From the NCBI RefSeq assembly GCF_010731775.1, contig NZ_AP022590.1:3534001-3598000 (forward strand): a stretch of DNA of 64,000 bases. The letters run 5' to 3'. Positions within the stretch are counted from its first letter, which is position 1, and each line of letters starts with the position of its first letter. This DNA is from Mycobacterium mantenii (GTDB lineage Bacteria; Actinomycetota; Actinomycetes; Mycobacteriales; Mycobacteriaceae). Below are positions 26,381 to 36,790 of this stretch, piece after piece. The notes under the pieces are model-generated. The model was not told the origin of the DNA. It saw only the letters and a list, made by a program, of their open reading frames with translations, and did not search any database. The position numbers and the translations under genes were made by a program.

Positions 26381-29300
26381 ATGCCGCTTCATCTGCACCG
26401 TGCCGAGCGCACCGATCTGTTGGCCGACGGTCTCGGCGCTCTGCTGGCCCGCCCGTTGTCCGATCCGTTCGCCACCGAACTCGTCGTGGTCCCGGCGCGC
26501 GGCGTGGAGCGCTGGCTCAGCCAGCGGTTGTCGCATGTGCTCGGTGCGCGCGGCGGTGACGGAGTGTGCGCCGGGGTCGATTTCCGCAGCCCGGGTTCGT
26601 TGATCGCCGAGATCACCGGCACCGCCGACAACGACCCGTGGTCGCCGGACGCGATGGCCTGGCCGCTGCTGGAGGCGATCGACTGTTCGCTGGACAAGCC
26701 GTGGTGCCGCACGCTGGCCACGCACGTGGGGCATTTCCACACCGGCGCGGAGGCCGAGCTGCGCCGGGGCAGACGATACGAGGTGGCGCGCCGGCTGGCG
26801 GGGCTGTTCGACTCCTACGCTCGGCAACGCCCGCAACTGCTGGTCGACTGGTGCGACGGCGACGTCGGTGATCTCGACGAGGACCTGCGCTGGCAGCCCG
26901 AGCTGTGGCGGGCGCTGGTTGCCCGGGTCGCCGCCGACCCGCCGCATATCCGCCACGGTGAGACCATCGCGCGGTTGCGGGGGGCGCCCGGCGAACTGCC
27001 GCCGCGGCTCTCGCTGTTCGGGCACACCCGGTTGACCCGCACCGACATCGAGCTCTTGGAGGCCGTGGCCACCCACCACGAGCTACACCTGTGGTTACCG
27101 CACCCCAGCGACCAGCTGTGGCGGGCGCTGGCCGGCACACACGGCGCCATTGCCCGGCGCGAGGACGTGAGCCATCGCGCGGTGTCCCATCCGCTGCTCG
27201 CGACGCTGGGCCGAGACCTGCGCGAACTGCAACGCGGCCTGCCGGCCGATCCGGTGACAGACGACTACCTCACCGGTGCTGCGCGTCCGGACACGCTGCT
27301 CGGCTGGCTGCAGTCCGACATCGCCGCCAATGTCGTTCGCCCACTTGGCCGCACGGTGGCGGCCGACGACCGATCGGTACAGATACACAACTGCCACGGC
27401 CCGGCCCGCCAGGTCGACGTGCTACGCGAGGTGCTGCTCGGCCTGTTACAGGACGACCCGACGCTCGAACCGCGCGACATCCTGGTGATGTGCCCGGACA
27501 TCGAAACCTACGCGCCGCTGATCATGGCCGACTTCGGCCTGGGCGACGTGGTGCACGGCGCCCATCCCGCCCACCAGCTACGGGTGCGGCTGGCGGACCG
27601 CTCGCCGATCCAGACCAATCCGCTGCTGGGCATCGCCGCGCAACTGCTGGCCCTGGCGGCCGGCCGGGTGACGGCCAGCGAGGTGCTCAACCTGGCCCAG
27701 GCGCCGCCGGTGCGCGCCCGGTTCGGGTTCACCGATGACGACCTGGAAGCCATCACCCGTTGGGTGCGGCAGGCGAACATCCGGTGGGGATTGGACCAGG
27801 AGCACCGGCGGCCCTACCACGTCGACTTCGTGCACAACACATGGCGTTTCGGCATCGACCGAATACTGGCGGGCGTCGCGATGTCGGACGATTCGAACGC
27901 ATGGATCGACGCGACGCTGCCGCTCGACGACGTCAGCAGCAACCGCGTCCAATTGGCCGGCCAGTTCGCCGAATTCGTCGCCCGGCTGGCGCATGTGGTC
28001 GACTCCCTCACCGGCACCCGGCCGCTGACCGAGTGGTTGGCCGCCCTGGCCGGGGGCGTCGCGCTGCTGACCCAAGTCCGCGATGCGGACGAATGGCAGA
28101 CCGGTCAGATGCAACGCGAGTTCGCCCGAACGGCAGCGCAGGCCGGATCCCGGGGCGGCACCGCGCTGCGGCTGCCCGACATTCGCGCGCTGCTCGGCCA
28201 ACGCCTTTCCGGGCGCCCGACGCGGGCCAACTTCCGCACCGGCACCCTGACGGTGTGCACCATGGTGCCGATGCGCTCCGTACCACACCGGGTGGTCTGC
28301 CTGGTCGGGCTCGACGACGGCCTGTTCCCACGGCTCGGCATCGTCGACGGTGACGACGCGCTGGCCCGGTGCCCGATGACCGGCGAGCGCGACATCCGGT
28401 CCGAGGACAGGCAACTGTTGCTCGACGCGATCGGCGCGGCCACCGAGAAACTGGTGATCACCTACACCGGCGCCAACGAGTATTCGGGGCAGCCACGCCC
28501 GCCCGCGGTGCCGCTGGCCGAATTGCTGGATACCCTCGACATGACCACCACAGCGAAGGTGCGTGACCGGATCGTCATCGAACATCCGTTGCAGCCGTTC
28601 GACCTTCGCAACGTGATCCCCGGCAGGCTGGTCCCGGACGTGCCGTTCAGTTTCGACCCCACGGTGCTGCGCGCGGCGCGCGCGGCCACCGGCGAACACA
28701 GCGAGCAGCCGAGGTTCATCGTGGCGCCGCTGCCGGCCCCGCCGGCCGGTGACGTGATCCTCGCCGATCTGGTCGGCTTCTTCAGAGACCCGGTGAAAGG
28801 GTTCTTCCGCGCACTGGAATTCACGTTGCCGCACGATGTCGACGGCGTGCAGGACGCCATGCCCGTCGACATCGACGGTCTCGAAGAGTGGACGGTCGGC
28901 GACCGGATGCTGGGTGACATCCTGCGCGGGATGACTCCCGACGATGCGCGGCAGGCCGAGTGGCGGCGCGGCACGCTGCCGCCGGGTCAACTCGGCTGGC
29001 GCAAGGTCACCGAGATTCGCGACCAGGCCGCCGTATTGGCGCTCGAGGCGCTTCGTCACACGCAAAAGCACCGCCCCGCCGCATACGATGTCGACGTCGA
29101 TCTGGGCGGCGGGCGGCGCCTCACCGGCACGGTGTCGCCGGTGTATGGCGAGCAAACGGTGTCGGTGACGTATTCGCGGCTGGACGGCAAGCACCTGCTG
29201 GAATCGTGGATACCGTTGCTGGCGCTGGTCGCTCACGATCCCGGCCGGGACTGGTCGGCGGTGTGCATCGGCCGCATGCGCAGGGGCACCGGCACCCGGG

Positions 29301-29674
29301 CGGAGGGTCTGGGACCGCCGGGCGACGGTGAGCGGGCCGTCGAGGTGCTGAGCGAGCTGGTGGCGATCTACGATGCGGGACGGCGTGAGCCAATTCCGTT
29401 GCCCATCAAAACGTCCTACGCTTGGGCGGCCGCGCGCTACGGCGGCGACGACCCGGTGACCGAGGCGCGGTACCGATGGAGATCCAGCGACCGTTTCCCT
29501 GGCGAGGACCAGGCTCCGGCGCACGCGCGGGCGTGGGGAAAGGGTGCGCCGCTCGACGCGCTGATGCAGCCGGTGCGGCCAGGCGAGGAGTGCGACGGCG
29601 AAGACAACCGGCTCGGCGCCTACGCTGCCCGAGTCTGGCTGCCGATGCTGCGCGCCGAGAGGAAGCGGGTCTGA
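26381..29674 (+). CDS. recC: Exodeoxyribonuclease V subunit RecC
   Basis: 1097 residues, the same length as I recall for M. tuberculosis RecC. Starts MPLHLHRAERTDLLADGLGA and includes the RecC-type VVVPARGVERWLSQRLS and PRLSLFGHTRLTRTDIELLE. RecC holds the complex together and forms the Chi-scanning channel; it is a helicase-like fold without a working ATPase. One-base stop/start overlap with recB (TGATG). In mycobacteria RecBCD serves single-strand annealing, while AdnAB resects for recombination, so this operon is not redundant with adnAB. Confidence 0.97.
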   Translation: MPLHLHRAERTDLLADGLGALLARPLSDPFATELVVVPARGVERWLSQRLSHVLGARGGDGVCAGVDFRSPGSLIAEITGTADNDPWSPDAMAWPLLEAIDCSLDKPWCRTLATHVGHFHTGAEAELRRGRRYEVARRLAGLFDSYARQRPQLLVDWCDGDVGDLDEDLRWQPELWRALVARVAADPPHIRHGETIARLRGAPGELPPRLSLFGHTRLTRTDIELLEAVATHHELHLWLPHPSDQLWRALAGTHGAIARREDVSHRAVSHPLLATLGRDLRELQRGLPADPVTDDYLTGAARPDTLLGWLQSDIAANVVRPLGRTVAADDRSVQIHNCHGPARQVDVLREVLLGLLQDDPTLEPRDILVMCPDIETYAPLIMADFGLGDVVHGAHPAHQLRVRLADRSPIQTNPLLGIAAQLLALAAGRVTASEVLNLAQAPPVRARFGFTDDDLEAITRWVRQANIRWGLDQEHRRPYHVDFVHNTWRFGIDRILAGVAMSDDSNAWIDATLPLDDVSSNRVQLAGQFAEFVARLAHVVDSLTGTRPLTEWLAALAGGVALLTQVRDADEWQTGQMQREFARTAAQAGSRGGTALRLPDIRALLGQRLSGRPTRANFRTGTLTVCTMVPMRSVPHRVVCLVGLDDGLFPRLGIVDGDDALARCPMTGERDIRSEDRQLLLDAIGAATEKLVITYTGANEYSGQPRPPAVPLAELLDTLDMTTTAKVRDRIVIEHPLQPFDLRNVIPGRLVPDVPFSFDPTVLRAARAATGEHSEQPRFIVAPLPAPPAGDVILADLVGFFRDPVKGFFRALEFTLPHDVDGVQDAMPVDIDGLEEWTVGDRMLGDILRGMTPDDARQAEWRRGTLPPGQLGWRKVTEIRDQAAVLALEALRHTQKHRPAAYDVDVDLGGGRRLTGTVSPVYGEQTVSVTYSRLDGKHLLESWIPLLALVAHDPGRDWSAVCIGRMRRGTGTRAEGLGPPGDGERAVEVLSELVAIYDAGRREPIPLPIKTSYAWAAARYGGDDPVTEARYRWRSSDRFPGEDQAPAHARAWGKGAPLDALMQPVRPGEECDGEDNRLGAYAARVWLPMLRAERKRV

Positions 29675-32600
29675 TGGAGCGCTTCGACCTGTTGGGCGCG
29701 CTGCCGGCCGAGCGTTCCACCACCGTGCTGGAGGCCAGCGCGGGGACCGGCAAGACGTTCGCGTTGGCCGGCCTGGTGACGCGGTATCTCGCCGACGGCG
29801 CCGCGACGCTGGACCAGATGCTGCTGATCACCTTCGGCCGGGCCGCCAGCCAGGAGCTGCGCGAGCGCGTCCGCTGCCAAATCGTCGATGCCGTACGCAC
29901 TTTCGCGGATCCGTCGACCGTCGGCGACAACCAGGTGGTGGCGTACCTACTGGACGGCACCGACGATCAGCGTGCAGCGCGCCAACAGCGCCTTCGCGAC
30001 GCGCTGGCCGGCTTCGACGCGGCGACGATCGCCACCACCCACCAGTTCTGCCAACTGGTGCTGCGCTCGCTCGGCGTGGCCGGCGACACCGCGGCCAGCG
30101 TGACGCTGCTCGACAGCCTCGACGACCTGGTGACCGAGATCGTCGATGACCTGTACCTGGCCCACTTCGGCCAGGAGCGCGACGATCCGGTGCTGCACTA
30201 TCGCGAGGCGCTGCGGCTGGCGCGCGAGGTCGTCAAGAACCCGTCGACCCAGCTGCGGCCGCGTGACCCGGATCCCGATTCGCGGGCCGCTGTCAGCGTC
30301 GGGTTCGCCAATGATGTTCTGGCCGAGTTGGATACACGCAAGCGCCGGCTGGGCGTCCTCGGCTATGACGACCTGTTGATCCGGCTGGCCGATGCGCTGG
30401 CCACCGGCGACTCCCCCGCCCGGCTGCGCATGCATCAACGCTGGCCGATCGTCATGGTCGACGAGTTCCAGGACACCGACCCCGTGCAATGGCAGGTGAT
30501 CGACCGCGCGTTCAGTGGGCGCTCCACGGTGATTCTCATCGGTGATCCCAAGCAGGCGATCTATGCGTTTCGCGGCGGTGACATCGTCACCTACCTGCGG
30601 GCGGCCGAGACGGCGGGTGAGCGCAAGACGCTGGACACCAACTGGCGCACCGATTCCGCGCTGCTGCAGCGGCTGCAGGTGGTGCTGCGCGGCGCCCAAC
30701 TCGGCGACCCCGCGATCGTGGTGAACGACGTCGACGCGCATCACCGCGGCCATCGGCTCGCCGGAGCACCGTGCAACGACCCCTTCCGGTTGCGTGTGGT
30801 CGCGCGAAACGCTTTGGGGCGACGCGGGGTTCAGAACCTGCCGATCGACCAGGTGCGCGAGCATATCGGTGCGGACCTGGCGTCCGACATCCGCGCGTTG
30901 CTGGCCAGCGGTGCGACGTTCGGCGGCCGGCCGCTGCAGGCCCGCGACATCGCCGTCATCGTGGAGAAGCACCGGGACGCGCACGCGTGTTTCAAGGCGC
31001 TCTGCGACGCGGGCGTCCCCGCGGTCTACACCGGCAACTCCGACGTGTTCACCTCCGAGGCCGCCGAGGATTGGCTGTGCCTGCTGGAGGCGTTCGATCA
31101 ACCGCACCGGCCCGGGATGGTGCGCGCGGCCGCGGCGACGATGTTCTTCGGGGAGACCGCCGAAACGCTGGCCGCCGGGGGCGACGCCCTGACGGACCGG
31201 ATCGCAATGACCCTGCGCGAGTGGGCCGGTCACGCCCGCGAACGCGGTGTCGCGGCCATCTTCGAGGCGGCGCAATTGCTGGGCATGGGCAATCGCGTGC
31301 TCGCCTGGCAGGGTGGTGAGCGGCACATGACCGACCTGGCGCATGTCACCCAGCTGCTGCAGGATGTCGCGCACCGTGAGCACTACAGCCTGCCCGCGCT
31401 GCGCGATTGGCTGCGCCGGCAGCGTGACGAACGCAGCGGCGCACCGGAGCGCAACCGCCGGCTCGACAGCGACGCCGCGGCCGTGCAGATCATGACCGTC
31501 TTCGTCAGCAAGGGCCTGCAATACCCGATCGTGTACCTGCCGTTCGCGTTCAACCGCAACACCCAGGACAGCGACGTGGTGCTGTTCCACGACGAGGACG
31601 GCATGCGTTGTCTGCACGTCGGAGGCAAGGACAGCCCCGACTTCAAAGTCGTTGAGCGGCTTGGCCGTAAAGAGGACGCCAGCGACGACAGCCGGCTCAC
31701 CTACGTCGCGCTGACCAGGGCGCAGGCCCAGGTGGTGGCGTGGTGGTCGCCGGCGTACTACGAACCCAACGGCGGCCTGTCGCGGCTGCTGCGGGGTCGC
31801 CGGCCCGGCGAGCCGGTGGTTCCGGACCGCTGCGAACCCGCGAAGATCTCCGACGACGACGCCATGGCCCGGCTGCGCGAGTGGGAGGCGGCCGGCGGGC
31901 CGGTCATCGAGGAGTCGGTGGTGGCGCCGGCCCCGTCGCTGCCCGCCGAACCGGTGCCCGCGCGCCTGGAAAGTCGCCACTTCCACCGCGGCATCGACAC
32001 CGGCTGGCGGCGCACCTCCTATTCCGGTCTGATACGGGCGGCGCAGAGCAGCGGGGTGAGCAGCGAGCCCGAAGTCGGCGAACTCGACGACGAAGTGGGC
32101 GACATCCCGTTGGTGTCCGCGGTATCCGGGCCGGACGTACCCTCGCCGATGGCGGATCTTCCGGCCGGCGCCACGTTCGGCTCGCTGGTGCACGCCGTGC
32201 TGGAAACGGCCGACCCGTTCGCCGCGGACCTCGCGGCCGAGCTGGAGACGCAGATCCGGGCGCATTCGGCGTGGTGGCCGGTTGCCGCGGCGCCCGAGGA
32301 GTTGGCCGCGGCGATGGTGCCGATGCACGACACCTCGCTGGGGCCGTTGACCGGTGGTATGACGCTGCGCCAGATCGGATTGCCAGACCGGTTGCGCGAG
32401 CTGGATTTTGAACTTCCCTTGGCCGGTGGGGATCGTCGTGCGACGGCGGCGCAGGTTCGGCTGGCGGATCTGGCGCCGCTGTTGCGCGAACACCTGCCGG
32501 CCGATGATGTGCTGGCATCGTATGCCGACCGGTTGGCCGAACCCGGCCTCGGCGATCAGTCGCTGCGCGGATACCTCACCGGATCGATCGACGCCGTCCT

Positions 32601-32976
32601 CCGTGTTCCCGACGGGGCGGGGCACCGCTTCGTGGTAGTGGATTACAAGACCAACCGGCTCGGGGACCCGGAACGACCGCTGACCGCTGCCGACTACGAC
32701 CGGTCACGGATGGCGGAGGCGATGTTGCACTCGGACTATCCGCTGCAGGCGCTGCTGTATTGCGCTGTGCTGCATCGGTTCCTGCGGTGGCGGCTGACGG
32801 ATTACGACCCGAGCCGCCATCTCGGTGGCGTCCTCTACCTGTTCGTGCGGGGCATGTGCGGCGCGCAGACGCCGGTGCTCGACGGGCATCCGGCGGGCGT
32901 CTTCGATTGGCGGCCGCCCTGGTCGTTGATCGCGGCGCTGTCCGACCTGCTCGACGCCCGGGGGGTGGCCGCGTGA
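29674..32976 (+). CDS. recB: Exodeoxyribonuclease V subunit RecB
   Basis: 1100 residues. UvrD-type helicase with Walker A LEASAGTGKTFALAG (about 21-28), Walker B-like VMVDEFQDTDPVQWQ, and motif GDPKQAIYAFRGGD. The C-terminal PD-(D/E)XK nuclease carries FVVVDYKTNRLG near residue 988. Both activities look intact. The ATG overlaps the recC stop by one base, and the recD start overlaps its own stop (GTGA), so the three subunits are strictly coupled. Confidence 0.98.
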   Translation: MERFDLLGALPAERSTTVLEASAGTGKTFALAGLVTRYLADGAATLDQMLLITFGRAASQELRERVRCQIVDAVRTFADPSTVGDNQVVAYLLDGTDDQRAARQQRLRDALAGFDAATIATTHQFCQLVLRSLGVAGDTAASVTLLDSLDDLVTEIVDDLYLAHFGQERDDPVLHYREALRLAREVVKNPSTQLRPRDPDPDSRAAVSVGFANDVLAELDTRKRRLGVLGYDDLLIRLADALATGDSPARLRMHQRWPIVMVDEFQDTDPVQWQVIDRAFSGRSTVILIGDPKQAIYAFRGGDIVTYLRAAETAGERKTLDTNWRTDSALLQRLQVVLRGAQLGDPAIVVNDVDAHHRGHRLAGAPCNDPFRLRVVARNALGRRGVQNLPIDQVREHIGADLASDIRALLASGATFGGRPLQARDIAVIVEKHRDAHACFKALCDAGVPAVYTGNSDVFTSEAAEDWLCLLEAFDQPHRPGMVRAAAATMFFGETAETLAAGGDALTDRIAMTLREWAGHARERGVAAIFEAAQLLGMGNRVLAWQGGERHMTDLAHVTQLLQDVAHREHYSLPALRDWLRRQRDERSGAPERNRRLDSDAAAVQIMTVFVSKGLQYPIVYLPFAFNRNTQDSDVVLFHDEDGMRCLHVGGKDSPDFKVVERLGRKEDASDDSRLTYVALTRAQAQVVAWWSPAYYEPNGGLSRLLRGRRPGEPVVPDRCEPAKISDDDAMARLREWEAAGGPVIEESVVAPAPSLPAEPVPARLESRHFHRGIDTGWRRTSYSGLIRAAQSSGVSSEPEVGELDDEVGDIPLVSAVSGPDVPSPMADLPAGATFGSLVHAVLETADPFAADLAAELETQIRAHSAWWPVAAAPEELAAAMVPMHDTSLGPLTGGMTLRQIGLPDRLRELDFELPLAGGDRRATAAQVRLADLAPLLREHLPADDVLASYADRLAEPGLGDQSLRGYLTGSIDAVLRVPDGAGHRFVVVDYKTNRLGDPERPLTAADYDRSRMAEAMLHSDYPLQALLYCAVLHRFLRWRLTDYDPSRHLGGVLYLFVRGMCGAQTPVLDGHPAGVFDWRPPWSLIAALSDLLDARGVAA

Positions 32977-34688
32977 CCGCGGAAGTGATGTCCGCGACCG
33001 GATTGCTGCGCACGTTCAGTGACGCCGGTGTTCTCGAGCCCGCCGATATCCATGTGGCGCAACGGCTTACCTCGCTCACGGGTGGATCCGATGAGCGGGT
33101 GGAGCTGGCCGTCGCTTTGGTGGTGCGTGCGCTGCGCGGCGGCTCGGTCTGCGTCGATCTGCGCGCAGTGCCCGCCCAGGTCGATGACGCCGACCTGCCC
33201 TGGCCCGGCGCCGCCGACTGGATGTCGGCGGTGCGGGCCAGCGCCTTGCTTCAGACGCCACCGGTGCTACGACTGCTCGGCGATCTGCTGTACTTCGACA
33301 GGTACTGGCTCGAGGAGCAGCAGGTCTGCACCGACCTGCTGGCGCTTTCGGCAGCTCCGGCCACCGTCGAATCATCCAGTTACGAAAGACTTTTCCCGCC
33401 CGGTTACGAGGAACAGCGGGCGGCCGCCGAGATCGCGGTGTCGCAGGCGTTGACCGTGCTGACCGGCGGGCCCGGCACCGGCAAGACCACCACAGTCGCC
33501 CGCCTGCTCGCCCTGCTCACCGAACATGCGGAGCGTGCCGGTTTGCCCAAACCCCGGATCGCGCTGGCCGCCCCGACGGGCAAGGCGGCGGCCCGGCTGG
33601 CCGAGGCGGTGGCCGCGGGGATCGAGGAGCTCACCGCCGCGGACCGGGCGCGGCTGACCGGCCTACCGGGAACCACGCTGCACCGCCTGCTGGGTCCCCG
33701 GCCGGACACGTCGGTGCGGTTCAAGCACAATCGCGCCAATCGACTGCCGCACGACGTCATCGTGGTGGACGAGACGTCGATGGTGTCGTTGACCATGATG
33801 GCCCGGCTGGTCGAAGCGGTACGGCCGGACACCCGGCTGATCCTGGTCGGTGACCCCGACCAGTTGGCCTCGGTGGAGGCGGGCGCCGTGTTGGCCGATC
33901 TGGTGGAGGGGCTGGCCGCCCGCGACGACGTGCGGGTGGCCGCGCTGCGCACCCCGCACCGGTTCGGCACGTCGATCGGTGCCCTGGCCGAGGCGGTCCG
34001 GATCGGCGACGCGGACCGGGTCGTGGGGCTGCTGGCGGCCGGCGGCGAGCACATCGAATGGGTGGATTCCGATCGCCCGGCCGACCGGCTGCGTGAGGTG
34101 CTGGTTGCGCACGCGCTGCGGCTGCGGTCGGCCGCGCTGCTGGGCGCGGTGCGCGAGGCGTCGACCACGCTGGATGAACACCGGTTGTTGTGTGCGCACC
34201 GCGACGGACCCTACGGGGCGACGCACTGGAACACGCAGGTGCAGAAGTGGATTGCCGAGGCGACCGGCCAGCCGGCCTGGTCCCAGTGGTATGCCGGCCG
34301 CCCCCTGCTGGTGACGGCGAACGACTACGGGCTGCGCCTGTACAACGGGGACACCGGCGTGACGGTGGCCGGTGCGGACGGCCTGCGTGCGGTCTTCGCC
34401 GGCGCGACCGGACCGCTGGACTTCGCGACCAGCCGCCTCGGCGAGGTGGAAACGATGCACGCCATGACCATTCACAAGAGCCAGGGCAGCCAGGCCGCCG
34501 AGGTGACGGTGTTGATACCGCCCGAAGATTCGCGATTGCTCACGCGGGAATTGTTCTACACGGCGATCACCCGGGCGAAGACCAAGGTGCGGGTGGTAGG
34601 GCCGGAGGCTTCGGTACGCGCCGCGATCGGCCGTCGGGCCGCGCGGGCCAGCGGATTGGCGCAGCGGCTGCGCGGCGGTGCGAAGTGA
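32973..34688 (+). CDS. recD: Exodeoxyribonuclease V subunit RecD
   Basis: 571 residues. SF1B helicase with Walker A LTGGPGTGKTTTVARLL (about 163-178), Walker B VIVVDETSMVSLTMMARL, LVGDPDQLASVEAGAVLADL, and the C-terminal AMTIHKSQGSQAAEV and YTAITRAKTKVRVV motifs. GTG start overlaps the recB stop by 4 bp. RecD is the 5'-3' motor of the complex. Length fits M. tuberculosis RecD (about 575). Confidence 0.98.
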   Translation: MTAEVMSATGLLRTFSDAGVLEPADIHVAQRLTSLTGGSDERVELAVALVVRALRGGSVCVDLRAVPAQVDDADLPWPGAADWMSAVRASALLQTPPVLRLLGDLLYFDRYWLEEQQVCTDLLALSAAPATVESSSYERLFPPGYEEQRAAAEIAVSQALTVLTGGPGTGKTTTVARLLALLTEHAERAGLPKPRIALAAPTGKAAARLAEAVAAGIEELTAADRARLTGLPGTTLHRLLGPRPDTSVRFKHNRANRLPHDVIVVDETSMVSLTMMARLVEAVRPDTRLILVGDPDQLASVEAGAVLADLVEGLAARDDVRVAALRTPHRFGTSIGALAEAVRIGDADRVVGLLAAGGEHIEWVDSDRPADRLREVLVAHALRLRSAALLGAVREASTTLDEHRLLCAHRDGPYGATHWNTQVQKWIAEATGQPAWSQWYAGRPLLVTANDYGLRLYNGDTGVTVAGADGLRAVFAGATGPLDFATSRLGEVETMHAMTIHKSQGSQAAEVTVLIPPEDSRLLTRELFYTAITRAKTKVRVVGPEASVRAAIGRRAARASGLAQRLRGGAK

Positions 34689-35434
34689 CGGCCGGCATGA
34701 ACGACATGAACGACGACGACGCTCCCGCACCGGCATCGCGGCCCGGATCGCGACGCGGCCACATCGCGCGGCTCGTGGTGTTCGCCGGGTTCCTGGCGGT
34801 GGTCTTCTACTTGGTGGCCGTCGCGCGGGTGATCAACATCGACGAGATTCGGGGCGTGGTGTCGGCGACCGGGCCGGCGGCGCCGCTGACCTACGTGGTG
34901 GTCTCGGCGGTGGTGGGGGCGTTGTTCGTTCCGGGCTCGATACTGGCGGCGGGCAGTGGGTTGCTGTTCGGTCCGCTGGTGGGCGTCTTCGTGACGTTGG
35001 GCGCGACGGTGGGCACCGCGACCGTCGCGAGTTTCGTCGGCCGGCGGGCCGGTCGCGACAGCGCACGCGCGCTGCTCGGGCCGACGCGGGCCGATCGCAT
35101 GGACGTCCTGATCGGACGCGGCGGCCTGTGGGCCGTCGTCGGCCAGCGCTTCGTGCCCGGTATCTCGGATGCGCTGGCCTCGTACGCATTCGGGGCGTTC
35201 GGAGTTCCGGTGTGGCAGATGGCCATTGGTGCGTTCATCGGTTCGGCCCCGCGGGCCTTCGCCTACACCGCGCTGGGCGCCTCGATCGGGAACAGGTCGT
35301 CGCCGCTGGCCTACGCGGCGATAGCGGTGTGGTGCGGGAGCGCCATCGTCGGCGCGTTCGCCGCGCATCGCGGGTACCGCAAATGGCGCGGCCACGCAGG
35401 TCGCGACGATGCTGTACCTGAACGGGATCCGTAG
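34685..35434 (+). CDS. DedA/SNARE-associated family membrane protein
   Basis: 249 residues from the GTG that overlaps the recD stop (GTGA); an ATG at 34697 would give 245. Predicted multi-pass inner-membrane protein of the TVP38/TMEM64-DedA superfamily. The conserved core is VPGSILAAGSGLLFGPLVGV, then FVGRRAGRDSARALLG, and GQRFVPGISDALASYAFGAF with the family arginine. Such proteins are proposed to move phospholipids or undecaprenyl carriers across membranes; the substrate here is not known. Position and size match M. tuberculosis Rv0625c. Confidence 0.88.
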   Translation: MTAGMNDMNDDDAPAPASRPGSRRGHIARLVVFAGFLAVVFYLVAVARVINIDEIRGVVSATGPAAPLTYVVVSAVVGALFVPGSILAAGSGLLFGPLVGVFVTLGATVGTATVASFVGRRAGRDSARALLGPTRADRMDVLIGRGGLWAVVGQRFVPGISDALASYAFGAFGVPVWQMAIGAFIGSAPRAFAYTALGASIGNRSSPLAYAAIAVWCGSAIVGAFAAHRGYRKWRGHAGRDDAVPERDP

Positions 35435-35443
35435 AACCCGCTA

Positions 35444-35462
35444 GCGAGCTTTGGTCGCTCGC
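35444..35462 (+). terminator. Candidate hairpin terminator of the recCBD-DedA operon
   Basis: GCGAGC and GCTCGC form a 6-bp stem with a 7-nt loop (TTTGGTC), 9 bp after the DedA-like stop. No T tract. Confidence 0.35.
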
Positions 35463-35548
35463 GACGTGGAAAGCGCTGCGTTGCCAGCTGCCGGCAGCGA
35501 GGATCGGGCGGAACGAAACTTGTCGTACTCGGTTGTCATGATGGCGTT

Positions 35549-36790
35549 ATGTCGTTGAACGCGTCGCCTCCCGTGGCGGTGAGCCCTGCCGAGCGGGTGG
35601 AGGTGTTGTTCGAGGAGTTGGCGGAGTTGAGCGGTCAGCGCAACGCGATTGATGGGCGCATCGTGGAGATCGTCGCCGAGCTCGATCGCGACGACCTCTG
35701 CGGTGTGACCGGTGCACGCTCGGTCGCAGCGCTGGTGGCCTGGAAGCTCGGCGCGTCCTCGGCGAACGCCCACACGATCGCCACCGTGGCCCACCGGCTG
35801 GCCGAGTTTCCCCGCTGCGCGGCCGGCATGGCCGAAGGTCGGCTGTCGCTCGATCAGGTCGGGGTCATCGCCGCACGCGCCGGCGAGGGGTCCGATGAGC
35901 ACTACGCGCAGCTGGCGGAGGTGGCCACGGTCAACCAGCTGCGCACCGCGGTCAAGCTGGAACCGCGACCCAACCCCGATTCTCGACCCCAACCGCAGGC
36001 CTCGATCACCAAGACTTCCAGCGAGGAGTTCAGCTGCTGGCGGATCAGACTTCCCCACCTGGACGCGGCGAAGTTCGACGCGGCCTTGGCGGCGCATCGT
36101 GATGCGCTCCTCGCTGAATGGAAGCGCGACCACGGCGACGGCGAGCGCGATCAGGCACCACCCTTGCCGAGCACCGGCGAGGCGTTTATGCGCCTGGTCG
36201 AAACGGGCTGGGACGCCGAGGCGGCCCGTCGGCCCCACGGGCAGCACACCACCGTGGTGGCCCACCTCGACGTTGAGAAGCCCGCCGCAGCGCTGCATCT
36301 GGGTCCGCTGCTGTCCGACGCCGAACGCCAACACCTGACCTGCGATGCCACCTGCGAAGTCTGGTTCGAACGCGACGGACAGCCCCTCGGCGCCGGCCGC
36401 ACCACCCGGATAGTCAACCGCAGATTGCGCCGCGCCCTCGAGCACCGCCACCCCACCTGCGCGGTACCCGGTTGCGGAGCCACCCGCGGCCTGCACGCGC
36501 ATCACATCATCCACTGGGAAGACGGCGGCCCCACCGACTTATCCAACCTGGTGCTGATCTGCCCCTATCACCACCGCGCACACCACCGCGGCGCCATCAC
36601 CATCGCCGGACCCGCCGACGCACTCCTCATCACCGACAGCGCCGGCGGAACCCTCAGCGCGCGATCACTCGCACGACCGCCCCACCATGCCCCGCCCGCC
36701 GTCCCGCCCTGCCCCGGGCCCACCGGCGAGCGCGCCGACTGGTGGTGGTACGAACCCTTCCAACCCCAACCACCACCAACAACCAACTAG
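35549..36790 (+). CDS. DUF222/HNH endonuclease-domain protein (REP13E12 type)
   Basis: 413 residues. The N-terminal two-thirds is DUF222 (ELAELSGQRNAIDGRIVEIV, CGVTGARSVAALVAWKLG). The HNH nuclease motif follows in CAVPGCGATRGLHAHHIIHW and GGPTDLSNLVLICPYHHRAH, with its paired histidines and cysteines. Proteins of this family (13E12) are multi-copy and often carry phage attachment sites in mycobacteria, but no attB core or adjacent integrase is evident here. It is full length and the last 70 residues are Pro-rich. Biological role unclear. Confidence 0.9.
   Translation: MSLNASPPVAVSPAERVEVLFEELAELSGQRNAIDGRIVEIVAELDRDDLCGVTGARSVAALVAWKLGASSANAHTIATVAHRLAEFPRCAAGMAEGRLSLDQVGVIAARAGEGSDEHYAQLAEVATVNQLRTAVKLEPRPNPDSRPQPQASITKTSSEEFSCWRIRLPHLDAAKFDAALAAHRDALLAEWKRDHGDGERDQAPPLPSTGEAFMRLVETGWDAEAARRPHGQHTTVVAHLDVEKPAAALHLGPLLSDAERQHLTCDATCEVWFERDGQPLGAGRTTRIVNRRLRRALEHRHPTCAVPGCGATRGLHAHHIIHWEDGGPTDLSNLVLICPYHHRAHHRGAITIAGPADALLITDSAGGTLSARSLARPPHHAPPAVPPCPGPTGERADWWWYEPFQPQPPPTTN

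Noticed and set aside
35549..36790. Phage attachment site in the DUF222/HNH gene
   Set aside because: Such genes can host att sites, but no direct repeat, integrase or prophage is present.
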